Source: Pseudomonas lurida (lineage in GTDB: Bacteria > Pseudomonadota > Gammaproteobacteria > Pseudomonadales > Pseudomonadaceae). Taken from it: a stretch of DNA of 64,000 nucleotides. Both the position numbers and the translations under genes were made by a program. Positions 1-9,161 of this stretch are shown in pieces. How positions within the stretch are numbered: position 1 is the first letter of the stretch; every line of letters starts with the position of its first letter. The notes under the pieces were generated by a model. That model was not told the origin of the DNA. It did not search any database and saw nothing but the letters and a program-made list of their open reading frames with translations. The DNA lies in the NCBI RefSeq assembly GCF_013522705.1, contig NZ_JAAMRE010000001.1, positions 310,001-374,000 on the forward strand. Direction: 5' to 3'.

Positions 1-269
1 ACAGCAACCCCAACACCCTGCAGTTGAGCCTGATTTCGCCGACCCAGCCGGAGAAAGACCGCAAGATCAACCTGACCCGCAGCGACAGCGAACCGGGCCG
101 TTACCTGGGCCAGGTCACCGACAAGGTCGAAGGCCGCCGCTTCGTGGAATTACTCGGCACCGAGGGTGACCGGACCTGGCGCTTGTTTGAGGAGGAAGAG
201 GTCAGCCACGACAAGGATTTGCTGTTGGGTGATGAGCCGTTGCAGGGCGCCGAAGACCTGAAGAAGTAA
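1..269 (+). CDS. FixH-family protein, C-terminal part
   Basis: Open from the window edge in the frame beginning at base 3, so the N-terminal membrane part is missing. The visible C-terminus of nearly 90 residues has the look of the FixH periplasmic domain (LISPTQPEKDRK, a GRYLGQV beta segment, then an acidic tail). FixH proteins are small membrane proteins needed for cbb3 cytochrome oxidase assembly, probably working with the CcoI copper pump. The identification rests largely on its place directly before ccoI and ccoS, the usual pseudomonad order, and is fairly secure for that reason. Confidence 0.75.
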   Translation, partial: SNPNTLQLSLISPTQPEKDRKINLTRSDSEPGRYLGQVTDKVEGRRFVELLGTEGDRTWRLFEEEEVSHDKDLLLGDEPLQGAEDLKK

Positions 270-276
270 CTTGATT

Positions 277-383
277 GATCGTTCCCACGCTCCGTGTGGG
301 AATGCAGCCCGTGACGCTCAGCGTCACAAAAGCGGACGCGGAGCGTCCAGCGAGGCGTTCCTACGCAAAGCGTGGGAACGATC
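277..383. repeat. Intergenic palindromic repeat between fixH and ccoI
   Basis: The outer arms are GATCGTTCCCACGC (277-290) and GCGTGGGAACGATC (370-383), a perfect 14-base inverted repeat. Inside lie further short inverted pieces (CCACGCTCCGTGTGG; GACGCTCAGCGTC). This is the 'GTTCCCACGC' family of intergenic repeats common in fluorescent pseudomonads. It nearly fills the gap before ccoI, so it lies in the fixH-ccoI transcript, where it could form a stable hairpin. Confidence 0.8.
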
Positions 384-397
384 TGCGGAACTAAGCC

Positions 398-2848
398 ATG
401 ACCAGCCCAACCCCCTGCTACCACTGCGCCCTGCCCGTGCCGCCCGGCAGCCGGTTCACCGCCCGGATCCTCGGCGAGCGCCGCGAACTCTGCTGCCCCG
501 GTTGCCAGGCGGTGGCCGAAGCGATTGTGGCCGGGGGCCTGGAAAGCTATTACCAGCATCGCAGCGAAGCCTCGGCCAACCCCGAAGCGCTGCCGGTGCA
601 ACTGGTAGAGGAGTTGGCGCTGTATGACCGCGCCGACGTGCAAAAACCCTTTGTGCGCCATGACGGCGAACTGGCCGAAACCACCCTGCTGATGGAAGGC
701 ATCAGTTGCGCGGCCTGTGGCTGGCTGATCGAAAAGCATCTGCGCAGCCTGCCCGCCGTGGCCGAGGCGCGACTGAACTTGTCCAACCATCGTTTACAGG
801 TCCGCTGGGCCGATGGGCAGCTGCCGTTGAGCCAGGTGCTCGGCGAACTGCGCCATATCGGCTACGCCGCCCATCCGTATCAAGCGGACCGCGCCGCCGA
901 ACAACTGGCCAGCGAAAACCGCCTGGCCCTGCGCCAACTGGGTGTAGCCGGGTTGCTGTGGTTCCAGGCGATGATGGCAACCATGGCCACTTGGCCGGAA
1001 TTCAATATTGATCTAAGCCCGGAGCTGCATGTGATCCTGCGCTGGGTGGCGATGTTTCTGACAACCCCCATTGTGTTCTACAGCTGCGCGCCGTTCTTCA
1101 AGGGGGCACTGCGCGACCTGCGTACCCGCCACCTGACCATGGACGTGTCGGTGTCCCTGGCCATTGGCGGGGCCTATCTGGCCGGAATCTGGACCGCGAT
1201 CACCGGTGTCGGCGAGCTCTATTTCGATGCGGTGGGCATGTTCGCGCTGTTCCTGCTGGCCGGGCGCTACCTGGAGCGGCGAGCCCGCGAACGCACGGCT
1301 GCGGCCACTGCACAGTTGGTCAACCTGCTGCCCGCCTCATGCCTGCGCGTGCAAAGCGACGGCCAGAGCGAACGCATTCTGCTCAGCGAACTGGCCGTGG
1401 GCGATCGGGTCCACGTACAGCCGGGCGCGGTGCTGCCGGCGGACGGGGTGATCCTTGACGGTCAGTCCAGCATCGACGAATCGCTGTTGACCGGCGAGTA
1501 CTTGCCGCAGGCGCGCCAGGTCGGCGATAGCGTCACCGCCGGCACCCTCAATGTCGAAGGCGCGTTGACCGTTGAAGTACGCGCCCTGGGCCACGACACC
1601 CGACTGTCCGCCATCGTGCGCCTGCTGGAGCGGGCCCAGGCCGAGAAGCCGCGCCTGGCCCGGATCGCCGACCGTGCCGCGCAATGGTTCCTGCTGGGCT
1701 CGTTGATCGCCGCCGCGTTGATCGGCATGCTGTGGTGGCAGCTGGATGCGTCGCGAGCCTTCTGGATCGTGCTGGCGATGCTGGTAGCGACTTGCCCGTG
1801 CGCGCTGTCCCTGGCCACCCCGACAGCCCTCACCGCCGCCACCGGCACCCTGCACAAACTCGGTCTGCTGCTGACCCGCGGCCATGTGCTGGAGGGCCTG
1901 AACCAGATCGATACGGTGATTTTCGACAAGACGGGCACCCTCACCGAGGGGCGCCTGGCGCTGCGCGCGATTCGTCCCTTGGGCACGCTGGACAGCGACG
2001 CCTGCCTGGGCCTGGCCGCCGCCCTGGAAAACCGTTCCGAACACCCGATCGCCCGTGCCTTCGGACGCGCGCCGCTGGCCGCCGACGAAGTGCTCAGCAG
2101 CCCCGGTCTCGGCCTGGAGGGGCGTGTGGGCGAACGCCTGCTGCGCATCGGCCAGCCGGGGTTCGTGTGCGAACTCAGCGGCTGCCCGCTGCCCGCCTCG
2201 CCGGACGCCGCCGGGCAATGGCTGTTGCTCGGCGACAGCCAAGGCCCCCTCGCCTGGTTCGTGCTCGACGACCGCCTGCGCAGCGATGCACCGGCCTTGC
2301 TGCAGGCTTGCCAGGCACGTGGCTGGCGCACTCTGCTGCTGTCGGGGGACAGCTCGCCGATGGTCGCCAGCGTCGCCCTTGAACTGGGTATCGACGAGGC
2401 CCACGGTGGCCTGCGTCCCGACGACAAGCTGCACGTACTGCAACGCCTGCATCAGGAAGGCCGCACCGTGCTGATGCTCGGCGATGGCGTCAACGATGTG
2501 CCGGTACTCGCCGCCGCCGATATCAGCGTGGCCATGGGCTCGGCCACCGACCTGGCCAAGACCAGCGCCGACGCGGTGCTGCTGTCCAACCGCCTGGACG
2601 CCTTGGTGCAGGCCTTCAGCCTGGCGCGGCGCACCCGACGGGTGATCATTGAAAACCTGGTATGGGCGGGTCTATACAATGGCCTTATGCTGCCGTTTGC
2701 CGCCTTGGGCTGGATCACGCCCATTTGGGCGGCAGTGGGCATGTCCCTCAGTTCGTTGACCGTGGTGCTCAACGCCCTGCGCCTGACTCGCGTGCCGAGC
2801 GCGCCGGCCGCAGGCGCCCCCCAAGTAACCCGCCCGCTGCCGGCATGA
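398..2848 (+). CDS. ccoI: Copper-translocating P1B-type ATPase, cbb3 oxidase assembly
   Basis: 816-residue P-type ATPase of the CcoI/FixI group, an inner-membrane copper exporter that supplies copper for the cbb3 oxidase active site. It begins with the cysteine-rich segment typical of this group (C7xxC10, then CCPGC near 32-36), followed by a heavy-metal domain with the GISCAACGW motif (C104, C107). Transport and catalytic signatures are complete: CPC at 466-468, phosphorylated Asp in DKTGT near 510, the SEHP motif and GDGVND near 695. It sits between fixH and ccoS as in other pseudomonads. The alternative, a CopA-type detoxification pump, is less likely because of this context and the N-terminal cysteine segment. 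Confidence 0.95.
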   Translation: MTSPTPCYHCALPVPPGSRFTARILGERRELCCPGCQAVAEAIVAGGLESYYQHRSEASANPEALPVQLVEELALYDRADVQKPFVRHDGELAETTLLMEGISCAACGWLIEKHLRSLPAVAEARLNLSNHRLQVRWADGQLPLSQVLGELRHIGYAAHPYQADRAAEQLASENRLALRQLGVAGLLWFQAMMATMATWPEFNIDLSPELHVILRWVAMFLTTPIVFYSCAPFFKGALRDLRTRHLTMDVSVSLAIGGAYLAGIWTAITGVGELYFDAVGMFALFLLAGRYLERRARERTAAATAQLVNLLPASCLRVQSDGQSERILLSELAVGDRVHVQPGAVLPADGVILDGQSSIDESLLTGEYLPQARQVGDSVTAGTLNVEGALTVEVRALGHDTRLSAIVRLLERAQAEKPRLARIADRAAQWFLLGSLIAAALIGMLWWQLDASRAFWIVLAMLVATCPCALSLATPTALTAATGTLHKLGLLLTRGHVLEGLNQIDTVIFDKTGTLTEGRLALRAIRPLGTLDSDACLGLAAALENRSEHPIARAFGRAPLAADEVLSSPGLGLEGRVGERLLRIGQPGFVCELSGCPLPASPDAAGQWLLLGDSQGPLAWFVLDDRLRSDAPALLQACQARGWRTLLLSGDSSPMVASVALELGIDEAHGGLRPDDKLHVLQRLHQEGRTVLMLGDGVNDVPVLAAADISVAMGSATDLAKTSADAVLLSNRLDALVQAFSLARRTRRVIIENLVWAGLYNGLMLPFAALGWITPIWAAVGMSLSSLTVVLNALRLTRVPSAPAAGAPQVTRPLPA

Positions 2849-2870
2849 GCCGCGCGGGCATGGAGTGCAG

Positions 2871-3089
2871 ATGCCAGCTTTATACGTGATGATTCCGGCG
2901 GCGCTGCTGTTAGTCGGCGTGGCCATTTACATCTTTTTCTGGGCCGTGGACAGCGGCCAGTACGACGACCTCGACGGCCCGGCTCACAGCGTGCTGTTCG
3001 ACGACCAGGACCCCAACCACCTGGCCGCCATCGACGAAGCCAACGGCCCCGAGCAGGCGTCCAAGCCCCAGGACCCACCCCGTGTTTGA
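2871..3089 (+). CDS. ccoS: cbb3-type cytochrome oxidase assembly protein CcoS
   Basis: 72-residue single-pass membrane protein. One N-terminal transmembrane helix (PALYVMIPAALLLVGVAIYIFFWAV) is followed by the DSGQYDDLDGPAHSVLFDD segment diagnostic of CcoS/FixS. It is needed for cofactor insertion into the cbb3 oxidase. I chose the ATG at 2871 because GGAG at 2862-2865 is spaced correctly; an in-frame GTG at 2865 lies inside that site. The end overlaps the next gene by 8 bases, so the two are translationally coupled. Confidence 0.93.
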   Translation: MPALYVMIPAALLLVGVAIYIFFWAVDSGQYDDLDGPAHSVLFDDQDPNHLAAIDEANGPEQASKPQDPPRV

Positions 3090-3765
3090 ACTGGCGCCAT
3101 TGCTGGTCTCCGCGCTGATCCTCGGCCTGCTCGGCGGCGGCCATTGCCTGGGCATGTGCGGCGGCCTGATGGGGGCGCTGACCCTGGCCATTCCCAAGCA
3201 ACAGCGCAGCCGCCGCTTTCGTCTGCTGCTGGCGTACAACCTGGGGCGTGTGCTCAGTTACGCCTGCGCCGGGCTGTTGATCGGCATGGCCGGCTGGGCC
3301 GTAGCCAATAGCCCGGCGGCGATGATCTTACGGGTGCTGGCCGGCCTGCTGCTGATCGGCATGGGCCTGTACCTGGCCGGGTGGTGGAGCGGCCTGACCC
3401 GCATCGAACAGCTCGGTCGCGGCCTGTGGCGGCATATCCAGCCGGTTGCCAACCGGTTGCTGCCGGTGTCCAGCCTGCCTCGCGCGCTGCTGCTGGGCGC
3501 GCTGTGGGGCTGGTTGCCGTGCGGGTTGGTGTACAGCACTTTGCTGTGGGCGGCCAGCCAGGGTAATGCGCTGGACAGCGGCTTGCTGATGCTCGCGTTC
3601 GGCCTTGGCACCTGGCCGGTGTTGCTGGCCACCGGGCTGGCGGCGGAACGCGTCACCGCGCTCCTGCGCAAACGCAGCGTGCGCATGGCCGGCGGCATGC
3701 TGGTAATGCTCTTCGGCATCTGGACACTGCCCGGCCCCCATCAGCACTGGTTGATGGGCCACTAG
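3082..3765 (+). CDS. Sulfite exporter TauE/SafE-family membrane protein
   Basis: 227 residues with about six transmembrane helices. The N-terminus carries GGHCLGMCGGLMGAL, the signature of the SafE-type 'cytochrome biogenesis' subgroup (sometimes called CcoH-like or DsbD-like). It starts with GTG inside the end of ccoS. Its position as last gene of the cbb3 maturation operon argues for a role in copper or redox handling for the oxidase rather than sulfite export. The family is clear; the precise function is inferred from context only. Confidence 0.85.
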   Translation: MFELAPLLVSALILGLLGGGHCLGMCGGLMGALTLAIPKQQRSRRFRLLLAYNLGRVLSYACAGLLIGMAGWAVANSPAAMILRVLAGLLLIGMGLYLAGWWSGLTRIEQLGRGLWRHIQPVANRLLPVSSLPRALLLGALWGWLPCGLVYSTLLWAASQGNALDSGLLMLAFGLGTWPVLLATGLAAERVTALLRKRSVRMAGGMLVMLFGIWTLPGPHQHWLMGH

Positions 3766-3793
3766 ACAACGTGTGGCATAGCGCCGCTCCCCG

Positions 3794-3807
3794 TTGATGC
3801 AAATCAA
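3794..3807 (+). promoter_or_regulatory. Anr/FNR box upstream of hemN
   Basis: TTGATGCAAATCAA is an exact match to the FNR/Anr consensus TTGAT-N4-ATCAA. It lies 60 bases before the hemN start, in the only gap between the cbb3 operon and hemN, and the anr gene itself follows hemN. Activation of hemN by Anr under low oxygen is established in Pseudomonas. Confidence 0.92.
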
Positions 3808-3866
3808 GGCGCCCTCCCCGGCCAGCCCCTAGACTCGGCCCACTAGCCTATCCGGGGGACGCCCGC

Positions 3867-5249
3867 ATGCTCGACGCCATTCGTTGGGACACCGATCTGA
3901 TTAACCGCTACGACCTGGCAGGGCCGCGCTACACGTCCTACCCAACCGCCGTGCAATTCGACAGCCAGGTCGGAACATTCGACCTGCTCCACGCCCTGCG
4001 TGACAGCCGCAAGGCCACGCGGCCACTGTCGCTGTACGTGCACGTGCCGTTCTGCGCGAACATTTGCTATTACTGCGCCTGCAACAAAGTCATCACCAAG
4101 GACCGTGGCCGCGCCCATGCCTACCTGCAGCGCCTGGAACAGGAGATTCAACTGGTGGCTTGCCACCTGGACCCCAGGCAGGCGGTGGAACAGTTGCACT
4201 TCGGCGGCGGCACCCCGACCTTCCTGAGTCACGACGAACTGCGCCAGGTGATGGCCTGCCTGCGCCAGCACTTCAACCTGCTGGACGATGACTCCGGCGA
4301 CTATGGCATCGAGATCGACCCACGCGAAGCCGACTGGGCCACCATGGGCCTGCTGCGCGAACTGGGTTTCAACCGCGTAAGCATTGGCGTGCAGGACCTC
4401 GACCCCGAGGTTCAGCGCGCAGTGAACCGCCTGCAAAGCCTGGAAGAAACCCGCGCGGTGATCGACGCGGCGCGCACCCTGCAATTTCGCTCGATCAACA
4501 TCGACCTGATCTACGGCCTGCCCAAACAGACGCCGATCAACTTCGCGCGTACCGTGGAGGAAGTCATCAAGCTGCAACCGGACCGTCTATCGGTGTTCAA
4601 CTATGCGCACCTGCCGGAGCGTTTCATGCCCCAGCGGCGCATCAACGGCGACGACCTGCCCTCGCCGGCGCAAAAACTGCTGATGCTGCAGACCACCATC
4701 GAACAGCTGACCCAGGCCGGCTATCGTTACATCGGCATGGACCACTTCGCCCTGCCCGATGACGAGCTGGCCATCGCCCAGGAGGAAGGCCGGCTGCAGC
4801 GCAACTTCCAGGGCTATACCACACACGGTCATTGCGACCTGATCGGACTGGGCGTGTCGGCGATCAGCCAGATCGGCGACCTGTATTGCCAGAACGGCAG
4901 CGACCTCAACAGCTATCAGAACACCCTGGCCGGCGCGCAGTTGGCCACCAGTCGTGGCCTGGTGTGCACCACCGATGACCGCTTGCGGCGCGAAGTCATT
5001 CAGCAGTTGATCTGCAATTTCAGCCTGGCTTTCGAACCCGTCGAGCAGCGTTTCAACATCGATTTTCGCGGGTATTTCGCTGACCTCTGGCCTCAACTGG
5101 AGGCGATGGCCACGGATGGCCTGATCGTGCTCGACGAGCAGGGCATTCGCGTCCTTCCGGCCGGACGGCTGCTGGTGCGCTCGGTATGCATGGTGTTCGA
5201 TGCCTATCTGGAGCATCAGAACCGGCAGCGGTTTTCGCGGGTGATCTGA
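3867..5249 (+). CDS. hemN: Oxygen-independent coproporphyrinogen III oxidase
   Basis: 460-residue radical-SAM enzyme that converts coproporphyrinogen III to protoporphyrinogen IX without oxygen, allowing heme synthesis under microaerobic or anaerobic conditions. The radical-SAM cluster motif CANICYYCAC is at C63, C67, C70 with the extra C72 found in true HemN; GGGTP, a SAM-binding motif, follows near residue 112. The N-terminal LINRYDLAGPRYTSYP segment is typical of HemN and is not found in HemW. The length matches the family. A perfect Anr box lies upstream. Confidence 0.97.
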   Translation: MLDAIRWDTDLINRYDLAGPRYTSYPTAVQFDSQVGTFDLLHALRDSRKATRPLSLYVHVPFCANICYYCACNKVITKDRGRAHAYLQRLEQEIQLVACHLDPRQAVEQLHFGGGTPTFLSHDELRQVMACLRQHFNLLDDDSGDYGIEIDPREADWATMGLLRELGFNRVSIGVQDLDPEVQRAVNRLQSLEETRAVIDAARTLQFRSINIDLIYGLPKQTPINFARTVEEVIKLQPDRLSVFNYAHLPERFMPQRRINGDDLPSPAQKLLMLQTTIEQLTQAGYRYIGMDHFALPDDELAIAQEEGRLQRNFQGYTTHGHCDLIGLGVSAISQIGDLYCQNGSDLNSYQNTLAGAQLATSRGLVCTTDDRLRREVIQQLICNFSLAFEPVEQRFNIDFRGYFADLWPQLEAMATDGLIVLDEQGIRVLPAGRLLVRSVCMVFDAYLEHQNRQRFSRVI

Positions 5250-5378
5250 AAGCCGAGCGACGCCGGGACGCTGCGCAGGTTGCTATACCATTGCTGCTTT
5301 TTTGTACAGGCTGGCCTGACTGCACCACAGTGCGTTACCCTTACGCATTATGTGTGTTTTCCCACAAGGATTTAAGAA

Positions 5379-6113
5379 ATGTCTGAGCCAGTCAAACTGC
5401 GCGCTCACAGCCAGGCCCATTGCAAGGATTGCAGCCTGGCGCCCCTCTGCCTGCCACTTTCGCTGAATCTGGAAGACATGGATGCGCTGGACGACATCGT
5501 TAAACGCGGTCGCCCGCTGAAAAAAGGCGAGTTTCTGTTTCGCCAGGGTGACAAGTTCGATTCCGTCTATGCAGTACGTTCCGGCGCGTTGAAGACTTTC
5601 AGCCTGAGCGATGGCGGCGAGGAACAGATCACCGGCTTCCATCTGCCCAGTGAACTGGTGGGGCTGTCGGGCATGGACACCGAGATTCATCCGGTGTCGG
5701 CCCAGGCGCTGGAGACCACCTCAGTATGCGAAATCCCCTTTGAGCGCCTGGATGAGCTGGCTCTGCAATTGCCGCAACTGCGTCGCCAGTTGATGCGCGT
5801 GATGAGCCGCGAGATCCGTGACGACCAACAAATGATGCTGCTGTTGTCGAAAAAAACCGCCGACGAGCGCATCGCTACGTTCCTGGTCAACCTGTCGGCC
5901 CGTTTCCGTGCCCGTGGGTTCTCGGCCAACCAGTTCCGCCTGAGCATGTCGCGTAACGAAATCGGCAACTACCTGGGCCTGGCGGTAGAAACCGTGTCCC
6001 GCGTATTCACCCGTTTCCAGCAGAACGAATTGCTCGCCGCCGAAGGCAAGGAAGTGCACATCCTCGACCCGATCCAGCTGTGCGCGCTGGCCGGAGGCTC
6101 CCTGGAAGGTTGA
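5379..6113 (+). CDS. anr: Anaerobic transcriptional regulator Anr (FNR/CRP family)
   Basis: 244-residue oxygen-sensing activator. The four cysteines expected for the oxygen-labile [4Fe-4S] cluster are present: C15, C18, C24 and C117. The cyclic-nucleotide-like beta-roll follows (about 35-150), and the C-terminal helix-turn-helix contains ETVSR, whose E, S and R are the residues that read TTGAT-N4-ATCAA in FNR. It follows hemN and the cbb3 genes as in P. aeruginosa. An AAGGA ribosome site precedes the ATG. Confidence 0.97.
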   Translation: MSEPVKLRAHSQAHCKDCSLAPLCLPLSLNLEDMDALDDIVKRGRPLKKGEFLFRQGDKFDSVYAVRSGALKTFSLSDGGEEQITGFHLPSELVGLSGMDTEIHPVSAQALETTSVCEIPFERLDELALQLPQLRRQLMRVMSREIRDDQQMMLLLSKKTADERIATFLVNLSARFRARGFSANQFRLSMSRNEIGNYLGLAVETVSRVFTRFQQNELLAAEGKEVHILDPIQLCALAGGSLEG

Positions 6114-6120
6114 TGCAGAC

Positions 6121-6154
6121 ACCTGCGGCCGCGCCAATCGGCGAGGCCGCAGGT
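6121..6154. other. Stem-loop between anr and apt
   Basis: A perfect 10-base inverted repeat, ACCTGCGGCC (6121-6130) and GGCCGCAGGT (6145-6154), begins a few bases after the anr stop. No T-run follows, so it is not a textbook intrinsic terminator. It may pause or stabilise the anr transcript. Confidence 0.6.
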
Positions 6155-6194
6155 ATACTTCGAGTCCGTTTTCCGCACCCAGGACTCTTCGACG

Positions 6195-6743
6195 ATGACC
6201 TTCGACTCGTTCGACATCAAATCCCTGATCCGCCCCGTCATCGACTTCCCCAAGCCTGGGGTGATCTTCCGTGACATCACGCCGCTGTTCCAATCGCCCA
6301 AGGCCCTGCGCCTGGTGGCTGACAGCTTTGCCCAGCGCTACGTAGAGGCCGACTTCACCCATATCGGCGCGATGGACGCCCGTGGCTTTCTGATCGGTTC
6401 GATCATTGCCTACCAGTTGAACAAGCCGCTGATCCTGTTCCGCAAACAAGGCAAACTGCCGGCCGACGTGCTGGCCGAGGGTTACCAGACCGAATACGGC
6501 GAAGCCTTCCTGGAAGTGCACGCCGACAGCCTGTGCGAAGGCGACTCGGTGCTGATATTCGATGATCTGATCGCCACCGGCGGTACCTTGATCGCAGCGG
6601 CGAACCTGGTACGGCGCATGGGGGCCAAGGTCTTCGAAGCGGCGGCGATTATTGATTTGCCGGAGCTGGGCGGCTCGCAACGCTTGGAAGATATGGGGAT
6701 TCCGGTTTTTTGCCTGACGCAGTTTGCGTTGACTGATCGTTAA
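6195..6743 (+). CDS. apt: Adenine phosphoribosyltransferase
   Basis: 182 residues, the family's normal length. It salvages adenine by joining it to PRPP to give AMP. The PRPP-binding motif [14 protein letters not shown] is present, as is the N-terminal [12 protein letters not shown] segment of Apt. AGGA lies before the ATG. It is cytoplasmic and stands alone between the anr stem-loop and a REPIN element. Confidence 0.96.
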   Translation: MTFDSFDIKSLIRPVIDFPKPGVIFRDITPLFQSPKALRLVADSFAQRYVEADFTHIGAMDARGFLIGSIIAYQLNKPLILFRKQGKLPADVLAEGYQTEYGEAFLEVHADSLCEGDSVLIFDDLIATGGTLIAAANLVRRMGAKVFEAAAIIDLPELGGSQRLEDMGIPVFCLTQFALTDR

Positions 6744-6761
6744 CGGTTGCTCGGACTGACG

Positions 6762-6925
6762 CCATCGGGGGCAAGCCCCCTCCCACCTTTGACAGTCATT
6801 GCCTGGGCTGGATCATACGGCGCAGCACCGCGTAGTTTGCGGCATTGCCAATCCATACTGTTCCCCCAGTACTAACTGAAAGAACCGTCTCAAAATGTGG
6901 GAGGGGGCTTGCCCCCGATAGCAGT
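6762..6925. repeat. REPIN: two inverted REP sequences between apt and recR
   Basis: One REP unit (6762-6792, CATCGGGGGCAAGCCCCC then TCCCAC) faces an inverted copy (6893-6925, TGTGGGAGGGGGCTTGCCC then CCGATAG). This head-to-head pair is the P. fluorescens REPIN form, spread by RAYT transposases. It sits between convergent genes, where it may also stop transcripts. Confidence 0.9.
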
Positions 6926-6942
6926 GGGTCCTGCGGTGGTCT

Positions 6943-7545
6943 TTAGAGAGCGATCGGCTTGCGACCAGCGAACGAATGCGCCAGGGTGCCGCCGTCCACC
7001 AGTTCCAGCTCGCCACCCAACGGCACGCCGTGGGCGATACGCGAGGTGATCAGGCCTTTGTTGGTCAGCAGTTGCGCGATGTAATGCGCGGTCGCTTCGC
7101 CTTCCACCGTGGGGTTGGTGGCGAGGATGACTTCGGTAAAGGTGCCTTGTTCCTCGATGCGCGCCACCAGTTGCGGGATGCCGATGGCTTCTGGCCCCAG
7201 GCCGTCAAGCGGCGAAAGGTGGCCCTTGAGCACGAAGTAGCGTCCGCGATAGCCGGTCTGCTCCACCGCGTATACATCCATCGGCCCTTCCACCACGCAC
7301 AGCAAGGTGTCGTCGCGGCGCGGGTCGGCGCATTGCGGGCAGAGTTCTTCTTCGGTGAGGGTGCGGCATTGGCGGCAATGGCCAACGCCTTCCATGGCCT
7401 GGCTCAGGGCCTGGGCCAGGCGAGTGCCGCCGCTGCGATCACGCTCCAGCAGTTGCAGCGCCATGCGCTGGGCGGTTTTCTGGCCGACGCCCGGCAACGT
7501 GCGCAGGGCGTCGATCAGTTGACGAATCAGGGGGCTGAAGCTCAT
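6943..7545 (-). CDS. recR: Recombination mediator protein RecR
   Basis: 200-residue RecFOR-pathway protein that helps load RecA onto SSB-coated gapped DNA. Seen in order: helix-hairpin-helix ([17 protein letters not shown]), a four-cysteine zinc finger ([16 protein letters not shown]), and a Toprim domain starting [15 protein letters not shown]. The ATG at 7545 gives the standard N-terminus MSFSPLIRQ; the frame extends 18 bases further only to a TTG. In most pseudomonads recR directly follows ybaB. Here an oxidoreductase gene lies between. Confidence 0.96.
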   Translation of the reverse strand: MSFSPLIRQLIDALRTLPGVGQKTAQRMALQLLERDRSGGTRLAQALSQAMEGVGHCRQCRTLTEEELCPQCADPRRDDTLLCVVEGPMDVYAVEQTGYRGRYFVLKGHLSPLDGLGPEAIGIPQLVARIEEQGTFTEVILATNPTVEGEATAHYIAQLLTNKGLITSRIAHGVPLGGELELVDGGTLAHSFAGRKPIAL

Positions 7546-7611
7546 GGGGCATGGGTCCGACAAAACGACGAGACGCGGTTTATACCCGCGCCCCGGATTA
7601 GCGTCAAATGA

Positions 7612-8646
7612 TCAATCCTGCGCGACGCGCACCACCAGCTTGCCGAAGTTACGCCCTTCGAGCAGGCCGATAAAAGCTTCAGGCGCCTGTTCCAGGCCGT
7701 CGACCACGTCTTCGCGGAACTTGATCTTACCGTCGCGCACCCACGGCGCCATGGCGCTGAGGAATTCGGGCTGGCGGTCGCCGTAGTCGTCGAACACGAT
7801 AAAGCCCTGGATACGCACGCGCTTGGTCAGCAATGTGCGTTGCAGGGCCGGCAAGCGGTCGGGGCCGCTGGGCGCTTCATGGGCGTTGTAACCGGCGATC
7901 AAGCCGCACAACGGCACCCGCGCCTTGGGGTTGAGCAGCGGCATCACTGCATCGAACACCTTGCCGCCGACGTTTTCGAAATAGATATCTACGCCATTGA
8001 AGCAGGCCTGAGCCAGCTCATCGGCGAAGTCCTCGCTTTTATGGTCGATACAGGCATCGAAGCCCAACTCATCCACCACATAGCGGCACTTTTGCGCGCC
8101 GCCGGCGACGCCGACCACACGCAAGCCCTTGAGCTTGGCCACCTGCCCCACCACCGAGCCCACCGCACCGGACGCTGCAGCCACCACTAGGGTTTCGCCG
8201 GCCTTTGGCTGGCCGATGTCCATCAAGCCCATATAGGCGGTCATGCCAGGCATGCCCAATACACCCAGGGCCATGGACGGGCTGGCCAGGCCATTAGGCA
8301 CCGGTATCAGGTTGCTGCCATCGGAAATGCTGTGACTCTGCCAGCCAGTGGCACCGACCACCAGATCACCCACTTCAAATTTCGGATGACGCGACTGTTC
8401 GATACGGCTTACAGCGCCACCCGTCATTACCTCGTTTATTTCAACCGGTGCCGCGTAGGACGGTGCGTCACTCATCCGCCCGCGCATATAAGGATCGAGG
8501 GACAGGTAAAGCGTCTTAAGCAGCACCTGGCCGTCCGCCAGCTCCGGCAGGGTCACACGTTCCAGGCGGAAATTCTCCGGTGTCGGTGCGCCTTTAGGGC
8601 GCGAGACCAGAACAATTCGCTGGTTGAGTGTCGGTTCTTGAGGCAT
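7612..8646 (-). CDS. NADP-dependent MDR-family oxidoreductase (CurA/leukotriene B4 dehydrogenase-like)
   Basis: 344-residue zinc-independent medium-chain dehydrogenase/reductase. The nucleotide-binding motif VVAAASGAVGSVVGQ and YMRGRMSD/VMTGG segments place it with the CurA and prostaglandin/leukotriene reductases, which reduce enone double bonds with NADPH. No structural-zinc cysteine cluster is seen. The ATG at 8646 is preceded by AAGGAG. It lies between ybaB and recR on their strand but behind a terminator (8722-8755), so it probably has its own promoter. The substrate cannot be told from sequence. Confidence 0.88.
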   Translation of the reverse strand: MPQEPTLNQRIVLVSRPKGAPTPENFRLERVTLPELADGQVLLKTLYLSLDPYMRGRMSDAPSYAAPVEINEVMTGGAVSRIEQSRHPKFEVGDLVVGATGWQSHSISDGSNLIPVPNGLASPSMALGVLGMPGMTAYMGLMDIGQPKAGETLVVAAASGAVGSVVGQVAKLKGLRVVGVAGGAQKCRYVVDELGFDACIDHKSEDFADELAQACFNGVDIYFENVGGKVFDAVMPLLNPKARVPLCGLIAGYNAHEAPSGPDRLPALQRTLLTKRVRIQGFIVFDDYGDRQPEFLSAMAPWVRDGKIKFREDVVDGLEQAPEAFIGLLEGRNFGKLVVRVAQD

Positions 8647-8721
8647 CAGAGGGCTCCTTATCGAATTCGTCGGTATAGGGTGCAGACCATCGATGCCGGG
8701 CCGGGGTTCGATCGGATCGGC

Positions 8722-8755
8722 ATAAACAAAAATGCCAGGCGCGATGCCTGGCATT
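8722..8755 (-). terminator. Intrinsic terminator after dnaX-ybaB
   Basis: A 10-base perfect stem, AATGCCAGGC (8731-8740) and GCCTGGCATT (8746-8755), with a 5-base loop. On the minus strand it is followed by TTTGTTTATG. It lies just past the ybaB stop and separates the dnaX-ybaB unit from the oxidoreductase and recR. Confidence 0.88.
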
Positions 8756-8778
8756 TGAGTCTAGCCAATGCCTGTGGA

Positions 8779-9117
8779 TCAGAACGGCAGCTTCATGCCC
8801 GGCGGCAGTTGCATGCCGGCGGTCACACCGGACATTTTGTCCTGGCTGTTGGCTTCGATCTTGCGCACGGCGTCGTTCACGGCAGCCGCGAACAGATCTT
8901 CCAGCACCTCACGGTCATCATCGCTGACGCCTTCGAGCAGGCTCGGGTCAATGCTCACGCGCTTGATGTCATGGCGACCCGTCATCACCACGCTGACCAT
9001 ATCGCCACCGGCTTTACCGGTGACTTCGGCGTTGGCCAGTTCTTCCTGCATCTTGGCCATTTTTTCCTGCATCTGCTGGGCCTGCTTCATCAGGCCGGCC
9101 ATGCCACCTTTCATCAT
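8779..9117 (-). CDS. ybaB: YbaB/EbfC-family nucleoid-associated protein
   Basis: 112-residue small DNA-binding protein, usually dimeric, coating the nucleoid. It shows the methionine- and glutamine-rich N-terminal helix ([20 protein letters not shown]), the core [19 protein letters not shown], and a glycine/proline tail. The ATG at 9117 was chosen because GAGGTGA lies about six bases upstream; the ORF continues back three codons to another ATG that has no usable spacing. It follows dnaX closely, as in most proteobacteria. Confidence 0.95.
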   Translation of the reverse strand: MMKGGMAGLMKQAQQMQEKMAKMQEELANAEVTGKAGGDMVSVVMTGRHDIKRVSIDPSLLEGVSDDDREVLEDLFAAAVNDAVRKIEANSQDKMSGVTAGMQLPPGMKLPF

Positions 9118-9161
9118 GGGAATCACCTCAAAAGTACGTGGATCAAGTTAGTAGCCCGGTG

